This document shows positions 54,563 to 63,309 of a stretch of 64,000 nucleotides of DNA, in pieces. Below the pieces are notes generated by a model that worked only from the letters and a program-made list of their open reading frames with translations, was not told the origin of the DNA and made no database searches. How positions within the stretch are numbered: the stretch's first letter is position 1; each line of letters opens with the position of its first letter. This DNA comes from CAVPNY01 sp963706905 (GTDB lineage: Bacteria; Chloroflexota; Anaerolineae; Anaerolineales; UBA4823). A program made the translations under genes and the position numbers. The stretch is from contig CAVPNY010000023.1 of assembly GCA_963706905.1 (NCBI GenBank), forward strand, positions 1 to 64,000. Direction: 5' to 3'.

Positions 54563-56096
54563 AATTCAAAAACTGCGCGAGACCAAAGCCCAAAGTCGCC
54601 TGGGGGGTGGGGAGGAGCGCATTGCCGCACAACATAACCGCGGGCGGTTGACCGCTCGCGAGCGCATCGACCTGCTGCTCGACAAAGGCTCATTCCGCGA
54701 GGTGGATGCCTTTGTCGTCCACCGTACCAATGATTTCGGATTGGACCAGCAAAAATACCTGGCAGATTCTGTGATCACCGGTTGGGGCACGGTCGAAGGG
54801 CGGCTGGTGTATGTTTTTTCGCAAGACTTCACTGTATTCGGCGGCAGTTTAGGAGAGGTACATGCCGAGAAAGTCTGCAAATTGATGGACATGGCCATCA
54901 AAAACGGCGCTCCGATCATCGGGTTGAACGACTCTGGCGGGGCGCGCATCCAGGAAGGCGTGGTCTCCCTGGGCGGCTACGCCGATATTTTCTTGCGCAA
55001 CACCCTGGCTTCGGGGGTTATCCCCCAGATCAGCGCTATCATGGGGCCCTGCGCCGGCGGCGCAGTCTACTCACCGGCCCTGACTGATTTTATTTTTATG
55101 GTGCGCAACTCCTCCTACATGTTCGTTACCGGTCCAGAGGTGGTCAAAACCGTCACACACGAGGAAGTCTCATTCGAAGACCTGGGCGGCGCTGGGGTGC
55201 ACTCTGAGATATCCGGGGTCTGCCACGTGGCAACCGATACCGAGGCCGACACCCTGTACATGATGCGCAAGTTACTCACCTATTTACCGCAAAATAACAT
55301 GGAGGATCCGCCTTTCATGCCACCTGGCGATGACCCTTTGCGCATGGAAGACGCACTGGATCAGCTTGTTCCCGACGATCCAAGCAAGCCCTATGATATA
55401 AAAGATGCCATCCATTTGATCGTAGACGATGGTCAGTTCTTTGAAATCCATGAGAATTACGCCCAAAACATCGTCATCGGATTTGCTCACCTGGGTGGGC
55501 ACAGTATCGGCATAGTCGCCAACCAACCCGCCGTCGTGGCAGGCGTACTGGACATCAACGCCTCCGATAAAGCTGCTCGCTTCGTGCGCTTCTGCGATGC
55601 CTTCAACATCCCGATCGTCACTTTCGTGGATGTGCCCGGCTTCATGCCCGGCACCGCTCAGGAGCATGGCGGCATCATCCGCCACGGTGCCAAGCTGCTC
55701 TACGCTTACTGCGAGGCCACCGTGCCCAAGCTGACCGTGGTAACGCGTAAGGCTTACGGCGGAGCATACGACGTAATGAGCAGCAAACATATCCGCGGTG
55801 ATGTCAATCTGGCCTGGCCTTCGGCGGAGATCGCCGTGATGGGGCCAGACGGTGCGGTCAATATCATCTTCCGCAAAGAGCTCGCCCAGGCAGAAGACCC
55901 GGTGGAGCGTAAAAGCGAGCTGGTCACTGAATACCGGGAGAAATTCGCCAATCCTTACGTAGCGGCCTCGCGCGGTTATATCGACGATATCATCGAACCA
56001 CGCGAGACGCGTCCGCGCCTGGTTAATGCCCTGGAAATGCTGGCCAATAAACGCGACGCCAACCCATCCAAGAAGCACGGCTGTATTCCTCTTTAA
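54546..56096 (+). CDS. Acyl-CoA (propionyl-CoA) carboxylase carboxyltransferase beta subunit
   Basis: 516 residues. Transfers CO2 from carboxybiotin to acyl-CoA. Motifs: GGGEERI and RERIDLLLD at the start, GLNDSGGARIQEGV, IMGPCAGGAVYSPAL, FVDVPGFMPGT and RKAYGGAYDVM (acyl-CoA and biotin sites). The best length match is propionyl/methylmalonyl-CoA-type carboxylase. ATG at 54546 follows TTGGAGAG. The biotin carboxylase and biotin carrier follow, interrupted by a hydrolase gene. Confidence 0.93.
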   Translation: MSHHSKIQKLRETKAQSRLGGGEERIAAQHNRGRLTARERIDLLLDKGSFREVDAFVVHRTNDFGLDQQKYLADSVITGWGTVEGRLVYVFSQDFTVFGGSLGEVHAEKVCKLMDMAIKNGAPIIGLNDSGGARIQEGVVSLGGYADIFLRNTLASGVIPQISAIMGPCAGGAVYSPALTDFIFMVRNSSYMFVTGPEVVKTVTHEEVSFEDLGGAGVHSEISGVCHVATDTEADTLYMMRKLLTYLPQNNMEDPPFMPPGDDPLRMEDALDQLVPDDPSKPYDIKDAIHLIVDDGQFFEIHENYAQNIVIGFAHLGGHSIGIVANQPAVVAGVLDINASDKAARFVRFCDAFNIPIVTFVDVPGFMPGTAQEHGGIIRHGAKLLYAYCEATVPKLTVVTRKAYGGAYDVMSSKHIRGDVNLAWPSAEIAVMGPDGAVNIIFRKELAQAEDPVERKSELVTEYREKFANPYVAASRGYIDDIIEPRETRPRLVNALEMLANKRDANPSKKHGCIPL

Positions 56097-56100
56097 AACC

Positions 56101-56877
56101 ATGCAGAGGTTGGTACCGGTCAACGGGCATCAGATTTTCGTCGAAACACGCGGTCCCCTGCAAGGGTTCCCGGTAGTCTTGCTGCATCATGGCATCGGGT
56201 CGGTACGCTCCTGGAAAGACCAAACTCCCCTCCTGGCTGAGGCTGGCTATCGCACCCTGGTCTACGATCGTTGGGGGCATGGCAAATCGGATCCGCGGCC
56301 GAGATTAGGAATGCCCTATTTCGAAGAAGATCTGGCAGACCTGGAATTATTGCTCAATTATTTCAAAATTTCACAGGCTGCCCTGATCGGCCATAGTGAC
56401 GGCGGGAAGATTGCCATGTATTACGCCGCGCGTTGCCCAGACCGGGTGATATCCTTGATTGTGGTTTCGACCAATATCTATATCGAACCCAAGATGATTC
56501 CCGGCATCCAGGGCTTGTTGAAAAACTTCGAAGACGATGCTCGCTTCCGTGAAAAATTGCGTCGGGTGCACGGAGATAAAGCGGAAGCGCTTTTCCGCAG
56601 CTGGTATACAGGCTGGACAGACCCCACGAACCTGAGTTGGGATATGCGCCCAATCCTGAGGCAGATTGCCTGTCCAACTCTGGTTGCCCTGGGATTGGAG
56701 GACGAGCACGCCACCCCCCGGCACGCCCAGGACATCGCTGCCGCCATCCCCAATGCAGAGCTCTTGCTGGTCCCGCAAGCTGGCCATATGCTGCCCCAGG
56801 ATTTCCCGGAGATCTTCAACCCTAAAATGTTGGATTATCTGAAGCAGACCGCGCTGGTAATACAATCCAATGAATAG
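56101..56877 (+). CDS. Alpha/beta hydrolase
   Basis: 258 residues. Oxyanion LLHHGIGSV, DRWGHGKSD, nucleophile elbow GHSDGG (Ser99), and a late His in PQAGHMLPQ. The close spacing (4 bases) to the carboxyltransferase gene places it within the carboxylase operon; a thioesterase or esterase role is possible but not shown. The start at 56101 is taken as the first ATG after that gene. Confidence 0.85.
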   Translation: MQRLVPVNGHQIFVETRGPLQGFPVVLLHHGIGSVRSWKDQTPLLAEAGYRTLVYDRWGHGKSDPRPRLGMPYFEEDLADLELLLNYFKISQAALIGHSDGGKIAMYYAARCPDRVISLIVVSTNIYIEPKMIPGIQGLLKNFEDDARFREKLRRVHGDKAEALFRSWYTGWTDPTNLSWDMRPILRQIACPTLVALGLEDEHATPRHAQDIAAAIPNAELLLVPQAGHMLPQDFPEIFNPKMLDYLKQTALVIQSNE

Positions 56878-56945
56878 GTTTTCTTTAATCCTTTGCGTCC
56901 ATAGCGTCTTTGCGTTAGAGATGTTTTTCTTCAGGTGAATCGACC

Positions 56946-58460
56946 ATGTTTAATAAAGTCTTGATCGCCAATCGCGGCGAGATCGCCGTACGGATCATCC
57001 GGGCCTGCCGGGAACTGGGCATGCAGACAGTGGCAGTCTTTTCTGAAGCCGACCGCCGCGCCCTGCATGTGCGTTTGGCTGATGAAGCCTATTATTTGGG
57101 TCCGGCTCCATCGCGCGAATCTTACCTGCGAGCAGACAAGATCATCGCTCTGGCCAAGCAATGCGGGGCTGGCGGCATTCATCCGGGGTATGGCTTCCTG
57201 GCCGAACGCGCCGACTTTGCCCAGGCTTGCCTGGACGAAGGCATCGCCTTCATTGGCCCAAAGCCTTCTTCCATTGCCGCCATGGGAGATAAGGCCGTGG
57301 CGCGCGCCACAGTGGCTTCCAGTGGAGTGCTGGTTGTGCCCGGCACCGAGGGAGAGGGCTCGCTTGGCGACGAAGAGCTGCTGGCTTTGGCAGACAGCAT
57401 TGGTTTTCCTTTGCTGATCAAAGCCACCGCTGGCGGAGGCGGCAAAGGCATGCGCGAGGTCGACTCGATTGCGGAGATGCCCGGGCTGCTCCATGCTGCC
57501 CGGCGAGAAGCCGAGTCCTCCTTTGGGGATGGCAATGTTTACCTGGAAAAACTGGTGGAGGAGGCGCACCACATTGAAGTCCAGATCGTGGCCGACAACC
57601 ACGGGAATGTCATTCATCTGGGCGAGCGCGAGTGTTCGCTGCAACGCCGTCACCAGAAACTTCTAGAAGAAGCGCCTTCCATATTCATCGGCGATGACGA
57701 AGACCTGCGCCAGCGGATTTGCGCAGTGGCCGTGCGCGCCGCACAGGCAGTTGATTACACCAACGCTGGCACGATCGAATTCCTGGTGGATAAGGACAAG
57801 AACTTCTATTTCCTGGAGATGAACACCCGGCTGCAGGTTGAGCACCCGGTCACCGAGGTCGTCACCGGTTTTGACATCGTTAAGGAGCAAATTCGCATTG
57901 CCCGCGGCCGGCAACTCCGCCAGGTCCAAAAAGACATCCAGATCAGCGGCTGGGCGATCGAATGCCGGATCAACGCCGAAGATCCTTACAATGACTTCTT
58001 GCCATCCACCGGGCGGATCAGCCACATGATCCTGCCCACTGGCCCCGGTGTGCGAGTGGATACCGGCGTCTACCCAGGCTTTGAGATCTCCCCGTTTTAT
58101 GACGCTCTGATCTCGAAATTGATCGTCAGCGGGGTCACGCGCGGCGAAGCCATTTTGCGCATGCGCCGCGCCCTGGAAGAATACAGGATCACCGGGGTGC
58201 GGACCAATATCCCCTTTCACCAGCGCATTATGAATTCACATCGTTTCATGGGAGGCCAGTACGATACCCGCTTCGTTGAAGAGCGTTTCTCAATGGAAGC
58301 CTCCCAAGAAGGCAAGGAAACCCTGACGGAGATTGCCGCTATCCTGGCTACCCTGGTTGCCCACCAGCAGACCGAGCGCGCCTCCCATATCATCCAGCGG
58401 AACGCCCGCGACACGAGCAACTGGAAGTGGGTCGGTCGCTGGGAACGTATGCACCGCTAA
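56946..58460 (+). CDS. accC: Acetyl/propionyl-CoA carboxylase biotin carboxylase subunit
   Basis: 504 residues. ATP-grasp biotin carboxylase: IANRGEIAVRIIRACRELG at the start, GGIHPGYGFLAER, the ATP-binding glycine loop GGGGKGM, EAHHIEVQI-like EEAHHIEVQIVADN, and the biotin carboxylase signature EMNTRLQVEHPVTE. AGGTGA precedes the ATG. It lies between the carboxyltransferase region and the biotin carrier gene. Confidence 0.93.
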   Translation: MFNKVLIANRGEIAVRIIRACRELGMQTVAVFSEADRRALHVRLADEAYYLGPAPSRESYLRADKIIALAKQCGAGGIHPGYGFLAERADFAQACLDEGIAFIGPKPSSIAAMGDKAVARATVASSGVLVVPGTEGEGSLGDEELLALADSIGFPLLIKATAGGGGKGMREVDSIAEMPGLLHAARREAESSFGDGNVYLEKLVEEAHHIEVQIVADNHGNVIHLGERECSLQRRHQKLLEEAPSIFIGDDEDLRQRICAVAVRAAQAVDYTNAGTIEFLVDKDKNFYFLEMNTRLQVEHPVTEVVTGFDIVKEQIRIARGRQLRQVQKDIQISGWAIECRINAEDPYNDFLPSTGRISHMILPTGPGVRVDTGVYPGFEISPFYDALISKLIVSGVTRGEAILRMRRALEEYRITGVRTNIPFHQRIMNSHRFMGGQYDTRFVEERFSMEASQEGKETLTEIAAILATLVAHQQTERASHIIQRNARDTSNWKWVGRWERMHR

Positions 58461-58486
58461 GAATTAAATCCCCTGAGGACTGGCTT

Positions 58487-58984
58487 ATGCGTTATGTGAC
58501 TACCGTTGGAGAACACGAATACCTGATCGAGATCCTCGATGAACATCATGTCACCGTGGACGGCGTGCAGTACAACATAGACTTCGGTGAGGTCAGCGAG
58601 CAGACCGTCTATTCTCTGCTGGTTGATAATCGCTCCATTGAGGCCTTTGTCTATCCAAGTGATGATGGCTGGCAGGTGCTCTTGTTGGGCACACAATATG
58701 AGCTCACAGTGGAGGATGAACGGGAGAAGCGGCTGCGCGCTTCTCTGGGTAGCCGCATCGCCGAAAACGTGGATTACCACCTAAAAGCTCCCATGCCTGG
58801 TCTGGTCGTTGCTGTCCCGGTCAGCGATGGACAGGAGGTTGCCAAAGGCGATGTATTGATCGTCCTGGAGTCGATGAAAATGCAGAATGAATTAAAATCT
58901 CCCCGCGCCGGCAGAGTCAGCCGGATGCGAGTCAAGCCGGGCGACAGCGTTGAGTTGAGAGAAACCCTGCTAAGTGTGGTGTAG
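58487..58984 (+). CDS. Biotin carboxyl carrier protein-like subunit
   Basis: 165 residues. The C-terminal biotinyl domain carries ESMKMQNE, where Lys is the biotin site (usual motif A/SMKM). The first 90 residues are an extra domain of the type seen in separate carrier subunits of acyl-CoA carboxylases. TGAGGA lies upstream of the ATG at 58487. With the carboxyltransferase and biotin carboxylase genes it completes the enzyme set. Confidence 0.9.
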   Translation: MRYVTTVGEHEYLIEILDEHHVTVDGVQYNIDFGEVSEQTVYSLLVDNRSIEAFVYPSDDGWQVLLLGTQYELTVEDEREKRLRASLGSRIAENVDYHLKAPMPGLVVAVPVSDGQEVAKGDVLIVLESMKMQNELKSPRAGRVSRMRVKPGDSVELRETLLSVV

Positions 58985-59002
58985 GAAATGGGAGCCTAGA
59001 AC

Positions 59003-59611
59003 ATGAAGGATCAAGAGATCGAGATTAAGTTGTACCTGGCAGACTTGTCCGCCTTTCGCCAGCGCCTGGAAAATCTGGGCGCCGCGCTGATCGAACCGCG
59101 CTTGCACGAAATCAACCTGCGCTACGATACTCCCAACGGGGACTTGACCCGCACGGCTCAAGTCCTGCGCCTGCGCCAGGACAGCGCCGCCCACCTGACT
59201 TACAAAGGCAAGGGAGAGGCCAGTGGCGGGGTGTACGTCCGCCGCGAGATTGAATTTACCGTCGGAGATTTCGAGGCCGCCCGTGCCTTCCTGGAAGCGT
59301 TGGGATATACGGTCAGCCTGATGTACGAGAAATACCGCACAACCTACGACCTGGATGGGGTGATGGTCACGCTGGACGAGATGCCCTTTGGTAATTTTTC
59401 CGAGCTCGAAGGACCGGATGCCGAAAGTATCCATGGTGTGGCAAATAAATTGGGCGTGAATTGGAATGCTCGCATTGCCGAGAGTTATACCTCTCTCTTT
59501 GCTAACCTGAAGGAGACGAAAGGCCTTTCCTTCCGGGATCTCGCCTTTGAAAATTTCAAGGGCATCGCCGTTTCGCCGCAGGATCTGGGGGCATATCCGG
59601 CAGACAGTTAG
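59003..59611 (+). CDS. CYTH domain protein (CyaB/thiamine triphosphatase-like)
   Basis: 202 residues. The ExExK signature EIEIK at residues 5-9, followed by YDTPNGDL, LRLRQDSAAHLTYKGK and DEMPFGNFSELEG, is typical of CYTH phosphohydrolases and class IV adenylate cyclases, which act on triphosphates with Mg. The exact substrate is unknown. It follows the biotin carrier gene by 18 bases. Confidence 0.88.
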   Translation: MKDQEIEIKLYLADLSAFRQRLENLGAALIEPRLHEINLRYDTPNGDLTRTAQVLRLRQDSAAHLTYKGKGEASGGVYVRREIEFTVGDFEAARAFLEALGYTVSLMYEKYRTTYDLDGVMVTLDEMPFGNFSELEGPDAESIHGVANKLGVNWNARIAESYTSLFANLKETKGLSFRDLAFENFKGIAVSPQDLGAYPADS

Positions 59612-59692
59612 AAGAATTCTATTAAAACGAGTTGGGACGGCGCATAGGGCCATCCCAACATTCTTTGTGTATTAGATTTTTAAAGTCGAGAC

Positions 59693-60327
59693 TTAGAACC
59701 GATCCGGAGGCGGTTCCAGGGTGAAAGCCCTCGAGCTGCGATATTGGACGATGAAGCCGAGCACTGCCACCACCAGGAAGAGCAAGATCCACCAAAAGGA
59801 GTCCTGCATGAGTAGCCGGACTGGATTCTCAACCAGATCTTGCATGACAGACAACGCCCCAGCACCGTAACCCAGTGCCCCAACAATCGCTGCCGCCCCG
59901 CCGATGGAGGTCGCCGCGATGATCACCCACTTCTGCAGATTGAACATGAAGGTGACCACGATCAACACGATTGCCAACACAATGCCGATGATCCAGACCA
60001 GCCAGCCCCAGTTGACGCCGATCGCCATCATGAAACCCACGCCGATCGCGTAGCCGACCGAGCCAGCCATGACCGCCACCGCTATCGCGTAGAACAGGTA
60101 CGACAATACGGCAAACAATGCCCCAACAACAAAGCCGACCACCCAGCTGGTGACATCACCCAGGAAGCCTCCGCCGAACAGAGCTGGATGGATTGTGCGC
60201 CGATCGCAAATCCAGCGAAAAAGCCCCAGATCGGCAGCAGGAAAAGGAATAAACGGTAACCCGAAAAGGCTACCGCCAACCCAAACAGCACCGCTATCAG
60301 GGTTGCGCAAAAGAGTTCGAACGTCAT
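59693..60327 (-). CDS. DUF4203-like membrane protein (one frameshift)
   Basis: The N-terminal frame (MTFELFCATLIAVLFG, then YRLFLFLLPIWGFFAGF) and the second frame (FLGDVTSWVVGFVVGALFAVL, then several hydrophobic segments ending in PPPDRF) make a polytopic membrane protein of about 210 residues, resembling DUF4203/TM7S3-type proteins. A -1 change near 60185 separates them. GGAGG precedes the ATG at 60327. The second part has at least five membrane segments. Function is unknown. Confidence 0.75.
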
Positions 60328-60517
60328 GGTATCCTCCTGCAAATGAAATTAGAATGGAATGAAAGATTGTTCCTCAATTAATCAACCCCAATATTATTAA
60401 TAAAGATGCGAGAAGTTCAAAAGGATCTATTTTCGGAACTACCTAACCTGAACTGCCTTCCATCACCGTGATATCCAATGATCAAAAATATGACCAAGCC
60501 AGGGTGTACAGGTCGCA

Positions 60518-60526
60518 TGATATACT
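60518..60526 (+). promoter_or_regulatory. Extended -10 promoter of the PNPOx-like gene
   Basis: TGATATACT: TGn extension with a -10 of TATACT, 18 bases before the start codon; AAGGAG follows. This implies a very short leader or start of transcription close to the gene. Confidence 0.5.
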
Positions 60527-60544
60527 ACCCACCAAGGAGCACAG

Positions 60545-61111
60545 ATGGCCAAAGATTACAGCCTGACCGCAACCCCCGCCAACGAAGAACGCCGCCCCAA
60601 GTACGCCCAGGATGAGGGTTGGATCCGCGACTTCCTGGGCCGCGTCAAAGTGGGACATGTCGCCACCCGCTGGGATGAGCAGCCTTTTATCACACCGACC
60701 AATTTCTGGTATGACCCAGCACGGCATGAGATTTACTTTCACTCCAACATCGTTGGGCGCCTGCGCGCCAACCTCGAACGCCACCCGCAAGTCTGCTTCG
60801 AGGCCTGCGAAGCCGGCGAGCTACTGCCATCCAACGTTGCGTTGGAGTTCAGCCAGCAATATGAGAGCGTGATCGCCTTTGGGAAAATCAGGATCGTACA
60901 GGACGAAGAAGAGCAGCGCCAGGCGCTCTATGGACTGATTGAGAAGTATTTCCCCGAGATGCAGCCCGGCGTACATTACCGCCCGATCACCGATCAGGAG
61001 CTCAAGCGCACCTCGGTCTATGCCATGACCATCGAGAGCTGGAGCGGCAAGCGCAATTGGAAAGAGCGCGCCGAGCAGAGCGATGAGTGGCCGCCCCTGA
61101 ATGAGACCTGA
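60545..61111 (+). CDS. Pyridoxamine 5'-phosphate oxidase-like FMN-binding protein
   Basis: 188 residues with the split-barrel fold: VGHVATRWDEQPFITPTNFWYD and IYFHSNIVGRLRANLERHPQVCFEA are typical of nitroimidazole-resistance/PNPOx-like proteins that bind FMN or a related cofactor. AAGGAG precedes the ATG. Its last 94 bases overlap the convergent glutamate racemase gene. Confidence 0.87.
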   Translation: MAKDYSLTATPANEERRPKYAQDEGWIRDFLGRVKVGHVATRWDEQPFITPTNFWYDPARHEIYFHSNIVGRLRANLERHPQVCFEACEAGELLPSNVALEFSQQYESVIAFGKIRIVQDEEEQRQALYGLIEKYFPEMQPGVHYRPITDQELKRTSVYAMTIESWSGKRNWKERAEQSDEWPPLNET

Positions 61112-61968
61112 TTAAATATCATTACCAGCTGCCTGGCTTCCCAGCGCGCTGGTTGAGCCTGGCTGGCCTGCCCGATCAGCTTGGGCAGCAGGGACCCCAT
61201 TTGGTCTGGATCACCCGTCGTCAAGAAACGCGTCTGGCCCAGGTCCTTGCTGATGCTTAGCAGCCCGCTCATCTCTAACAGGCGTCCTACCTGGCGAGCC
61301 ACCGCGGGTGCCGGATCGATCACCCGCACCTGTGGCCCAACGATCTCCTCAATCAGCGGGATCACAAAAGGGAAATGAGTGCAGCCCAGCACCACCGTGT
61401 CAATCCCCCGTGCCAGCATCGGTTGCAAAGCATTCTCCAAAATTGTCCTGACCTGGGCGCCATCTAGTTGCCCGTTCTCGATTGCCATGACCAGCCCCGG
61501 GCAGGTATCCTGCAGCACGGTCACCCCGTTCGCAAAGCGCTCAATTACCGAAGCGTACAGCGCCCCCTGGAAAGTCGCCGGTGTGGCCAGTACACCCACC
61601 ACACCACTGTGCGTCTGCTCTGCAGCCGGTTTGACTGCCGGCTCCATCCCGACGAAAAGAGTTTGCGGAAAGACCTGCCTCAGGTAATGCAGCGCGGCCG
61701 CCGAGGCGGTGTTGCAGGCGACCACGATCAACTTCGCCCCCTGGCTTAACAGGAAGCGGGTGATCGCCTCAGAGAATGCACGCACCTGCTCCAGAGAGCG
61801 CGAGCCGTACGGCACATGCGCCTGATCAGCCAGGAAGATCAAGTCTTCACCTGGCAGCGTCTGGCGGATTGCTCTGAGCACCGATAATCCGCCCACCCCA
61901 GAGTCGAAGATGCCAATCGGAGATCGAGAAGTCGCCCGCAATAAGCCACCCGCTTGCTTAGTGACCAT
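61018..61968 (-). CDS. murI: Glutamate racemase
   Basis: 316 residues. Makes D-glutamate for peptidoglycan. Catalytic residues are visible as Asp22 (GIFDSGVGG), Cys85 (VACNTAS) and Cys196 (LGCTHFPF). Extra residues at the C-terminus (about 50 beyond the usual end) overlap the convergent PNPOx-like gene. ATG at 61968 is chosen because GGTGGAG lies 6 bases upstream, rather than GTG at 61980. Confidence 0.93.
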   Translation of the reverse strand: MVTKQAGGLLRATSRSPIGIFDSGVGGLSVLRAIRQTLPGEDLIFLADQAHVPYGSRSLEQVRAFSEAITRFLLSQGAKLIVVACNTASAAALHYLRQVFPQTLFVGMEPAVKPAAEQTHSGVVGVLATPATFQGALYASVIERFANGVTVLQDTCPGLVMAIENGQLDGAQVRTILENALQPMLARGIDTVVLGCTHFPFVIPLIEEIVGPQVRVIDPAPAVARQVGRLLEMSGLLSISKDLGQTRFLTTGDPDQMGSLLPKLIGQASQAQPARWEARQLVMIFNQVSFRGGHSSLCSARSFQLRLPLQLSMVMA

Positions 61969-62004
61969 TGGAATCTCCACCTATCGCAGTCAACTTCCCA
62001 CTTC

Positions 62005-62736
62005 TCACTTCTGACTTCTGCTTTCCGCTGCATTGACAAAGGCCTCAAACAGCGCCCGCATCGGAGCATGTGCGCCGAGCCACTCAGGGTGCCACTGCAC
62101 CGCCAGGCCAAAGGGGTGATCGGGTAGCTCGACCGCTTCCACCATCCCGTCTGGCGCGCTGGCAACCTGCACCAGGTCAGGGGCCAACCGATCGATCCCC
62201 TGGTGGTGCATGCTGTTAACCTCCATCTGGGAGTTCCCCAGGATGCCTGTTAGCCGACTTTCTGTGCGTACATCCACAGTATGTGCCAGGTAGTCGCGCG
62301 GGTAGTCCGGATAATAATCGTGGCGCAGCGACCCGGAGCGCTGTGCAGTAATATCCACGTACAGCGTGCCGCCCAGCCCGACATTAATCAACTGCAACCC
62401 ACGGCAGATACCCAGGAATGGCACCTCCTGGCTGACGGCTTTCTCCAGCAGGTACAGCTCCACGCCATCCCGGTCCAGGTCCACGTCGCCGACCTTTGGG
62501 TGCGGCGCCGCGCCATAGAACGCCGGATCGATATCGCCGCCGCCGGTAAACAGAATCCCATCCAGGCGAGCCAGTAGATTTTCTAGCAGCTCTGGAGACA
62601 AGCCAAGCGGGATCATTATCGGACAGCCGCCGGCCGCGGCGACCGCCTGTACATAAGCTTCGGTAATCACGATCTGGGAGCGCACTTCAGCGTGCGGGCG
62701 GCGCGCCGTGGTTATTCCTATCAACGGGTAAGGCAC
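62005..62736 (-). CDS. Gamma-glutamyl-gamma-aminobutyrate hydrolase family protein (peptidase C26)
   Basis: 243 residues. Class-I glutamine amidotransferase fold: GILFTGGGDIDP, catalytic Cys111 in FLGICRGLQ, and the His216/Glu218 pair in AVQWHPEW. PuuD-like members release GABA from gamma-glutamyl-GABA; others act in different pathways. Start GTG at 62736 is preferred since GGAGG lies 4 bases upstream. It lies just downstream of a ribosomal terminator and upstream of the racemase gene. Confidence 0.88.
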   Translation of the reverse strand: MPYPLIGITTARRPHAEVRSQIVITEAYVQAVAAAGGCPIMIPLGLSPELLENLLARLDGILFTGGGDIDPAFYGAAPHPKVGDVDLDRDGVELYLLEKAVSQEVPFLGICRGLQLINVGLGGTLYVDITAQRSGSLRHDYYPDYPRDYLAHTVDVRTESRLTGILGNSQMEVNSMHHQGIDRLAPDLVQVASAPDGMVEAVELPDHPFGLAVQWHPEWLGAHAPMRALFEAFVNAAESRSQK

Positions 62737-62783
62737 AGAACCTCCGATTATTTGCCAGGGATACCTGGTCAAAGAATAGAAAA

Positions 62784-62810
62784 GGGCGCAGCACCGGTAA
62801 GGCTGCGCCC
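62784..62810 (-). terminator. Intrinsic terminator after rplS
   Basis: On the minus strand GGGCGCAGC, 9-base loop, GCTGCGCCC, then TTTTC. It starts 22 bases after the L19 stop codon. Confidence 0.85.
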
Positions 62811-62832
62811 TAATTAAATCAGATAATGGGAA

Positions 62833-63183
62833 TTATTGGGTGAATTTTTGCTTCAGGCGGGCGCTCTTCCCCGTGCGCTCGCGCAAATAATAGAGCTTGG
62901 CACGCCGGACATGGGCGCCGCGATGGACGACCACTTTTTCAATGCGCGGCGAGCGCGTCAGGAAGGTGCGCTCAACCCCGATGCCATTGCTGGCAACCCG
63001 CCGCACGGTGAAATTGGCATTGTTGCCACCTCGCCGCATGCGCAGCACAGTCCCGCGAAATTCCTGGGTGCGCTCGGTGGAGCCTTCTTTAATGCGCAGG
63101 TACACGCTGACAGTATCACCCGGGTGAAGCTGCGGGATGTTTGGGTTGTCGGTGGCCTCAACGGCCTTGAGGAGTTCGCTCAT
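62833..63183 (-). CDS. rplS: 50S ribosomal protein L19
   Basis: 116 residues, the normal length. Family marks: FHPGDTV-like QLHPGDTVSVYLRIKEG, RTQEFRGTVLRMRRGG, GIGVERTFLTRSPRIEKV and RRAKLYYLRERTGKSARLK. L19 sits at the interface of the two ribosomal subunits. It is a stand-alone gene here with its own promoter and terminator. Confidence 0.97.
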   Translation of the reverse strand: MSELLKAVEATDNPNIPQLHPGDTVSVYLRIKEGSTERTQEFRGTVLRMRRGGNNANFTVRRVASNGIGVERTFLTRSPRIEKVVVHRGAHVRRAKLYYLRERTGKSARLKQKFTQ

Positions 63184-63227
63184 CTTGGTTAATCCTTAAC
63201 TTGTTTCGATAATTGCTGGCATTACAA

Positions 63228-63244
63228 CGCCGCCCAAGGCGGCG
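63228..63244 (-). other. Hairpin in the rplS leader
   Basis: CGCCGCC, 3 bases, GGCGGCG: a perfect 7-base stem in the 5' leader of rplS, about 10 bases after the expected transcription start. It could serve in L19 autoregulation, but this is not shown. Confidence 0.4.
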
Positions 63245-63253
63245 CGGGTAGGG

Positions 63254-63281
63254 ATTATATCATGCCCATCAGAAAATGCAA
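63254..63281 (-). promoter_or_regulatory. Promoter of rplS
   Basis: On the minus strand: -35 TTGCAT, 16-base spacer, perfect -10 TATAAT. It lies only about 20 bases from the left end of the IS1-like element. Confidence 0.6.
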
Positions 63282-63309
63282 AGGAAGTTCTGACCTTCGG
63301 AGTGTCCAA

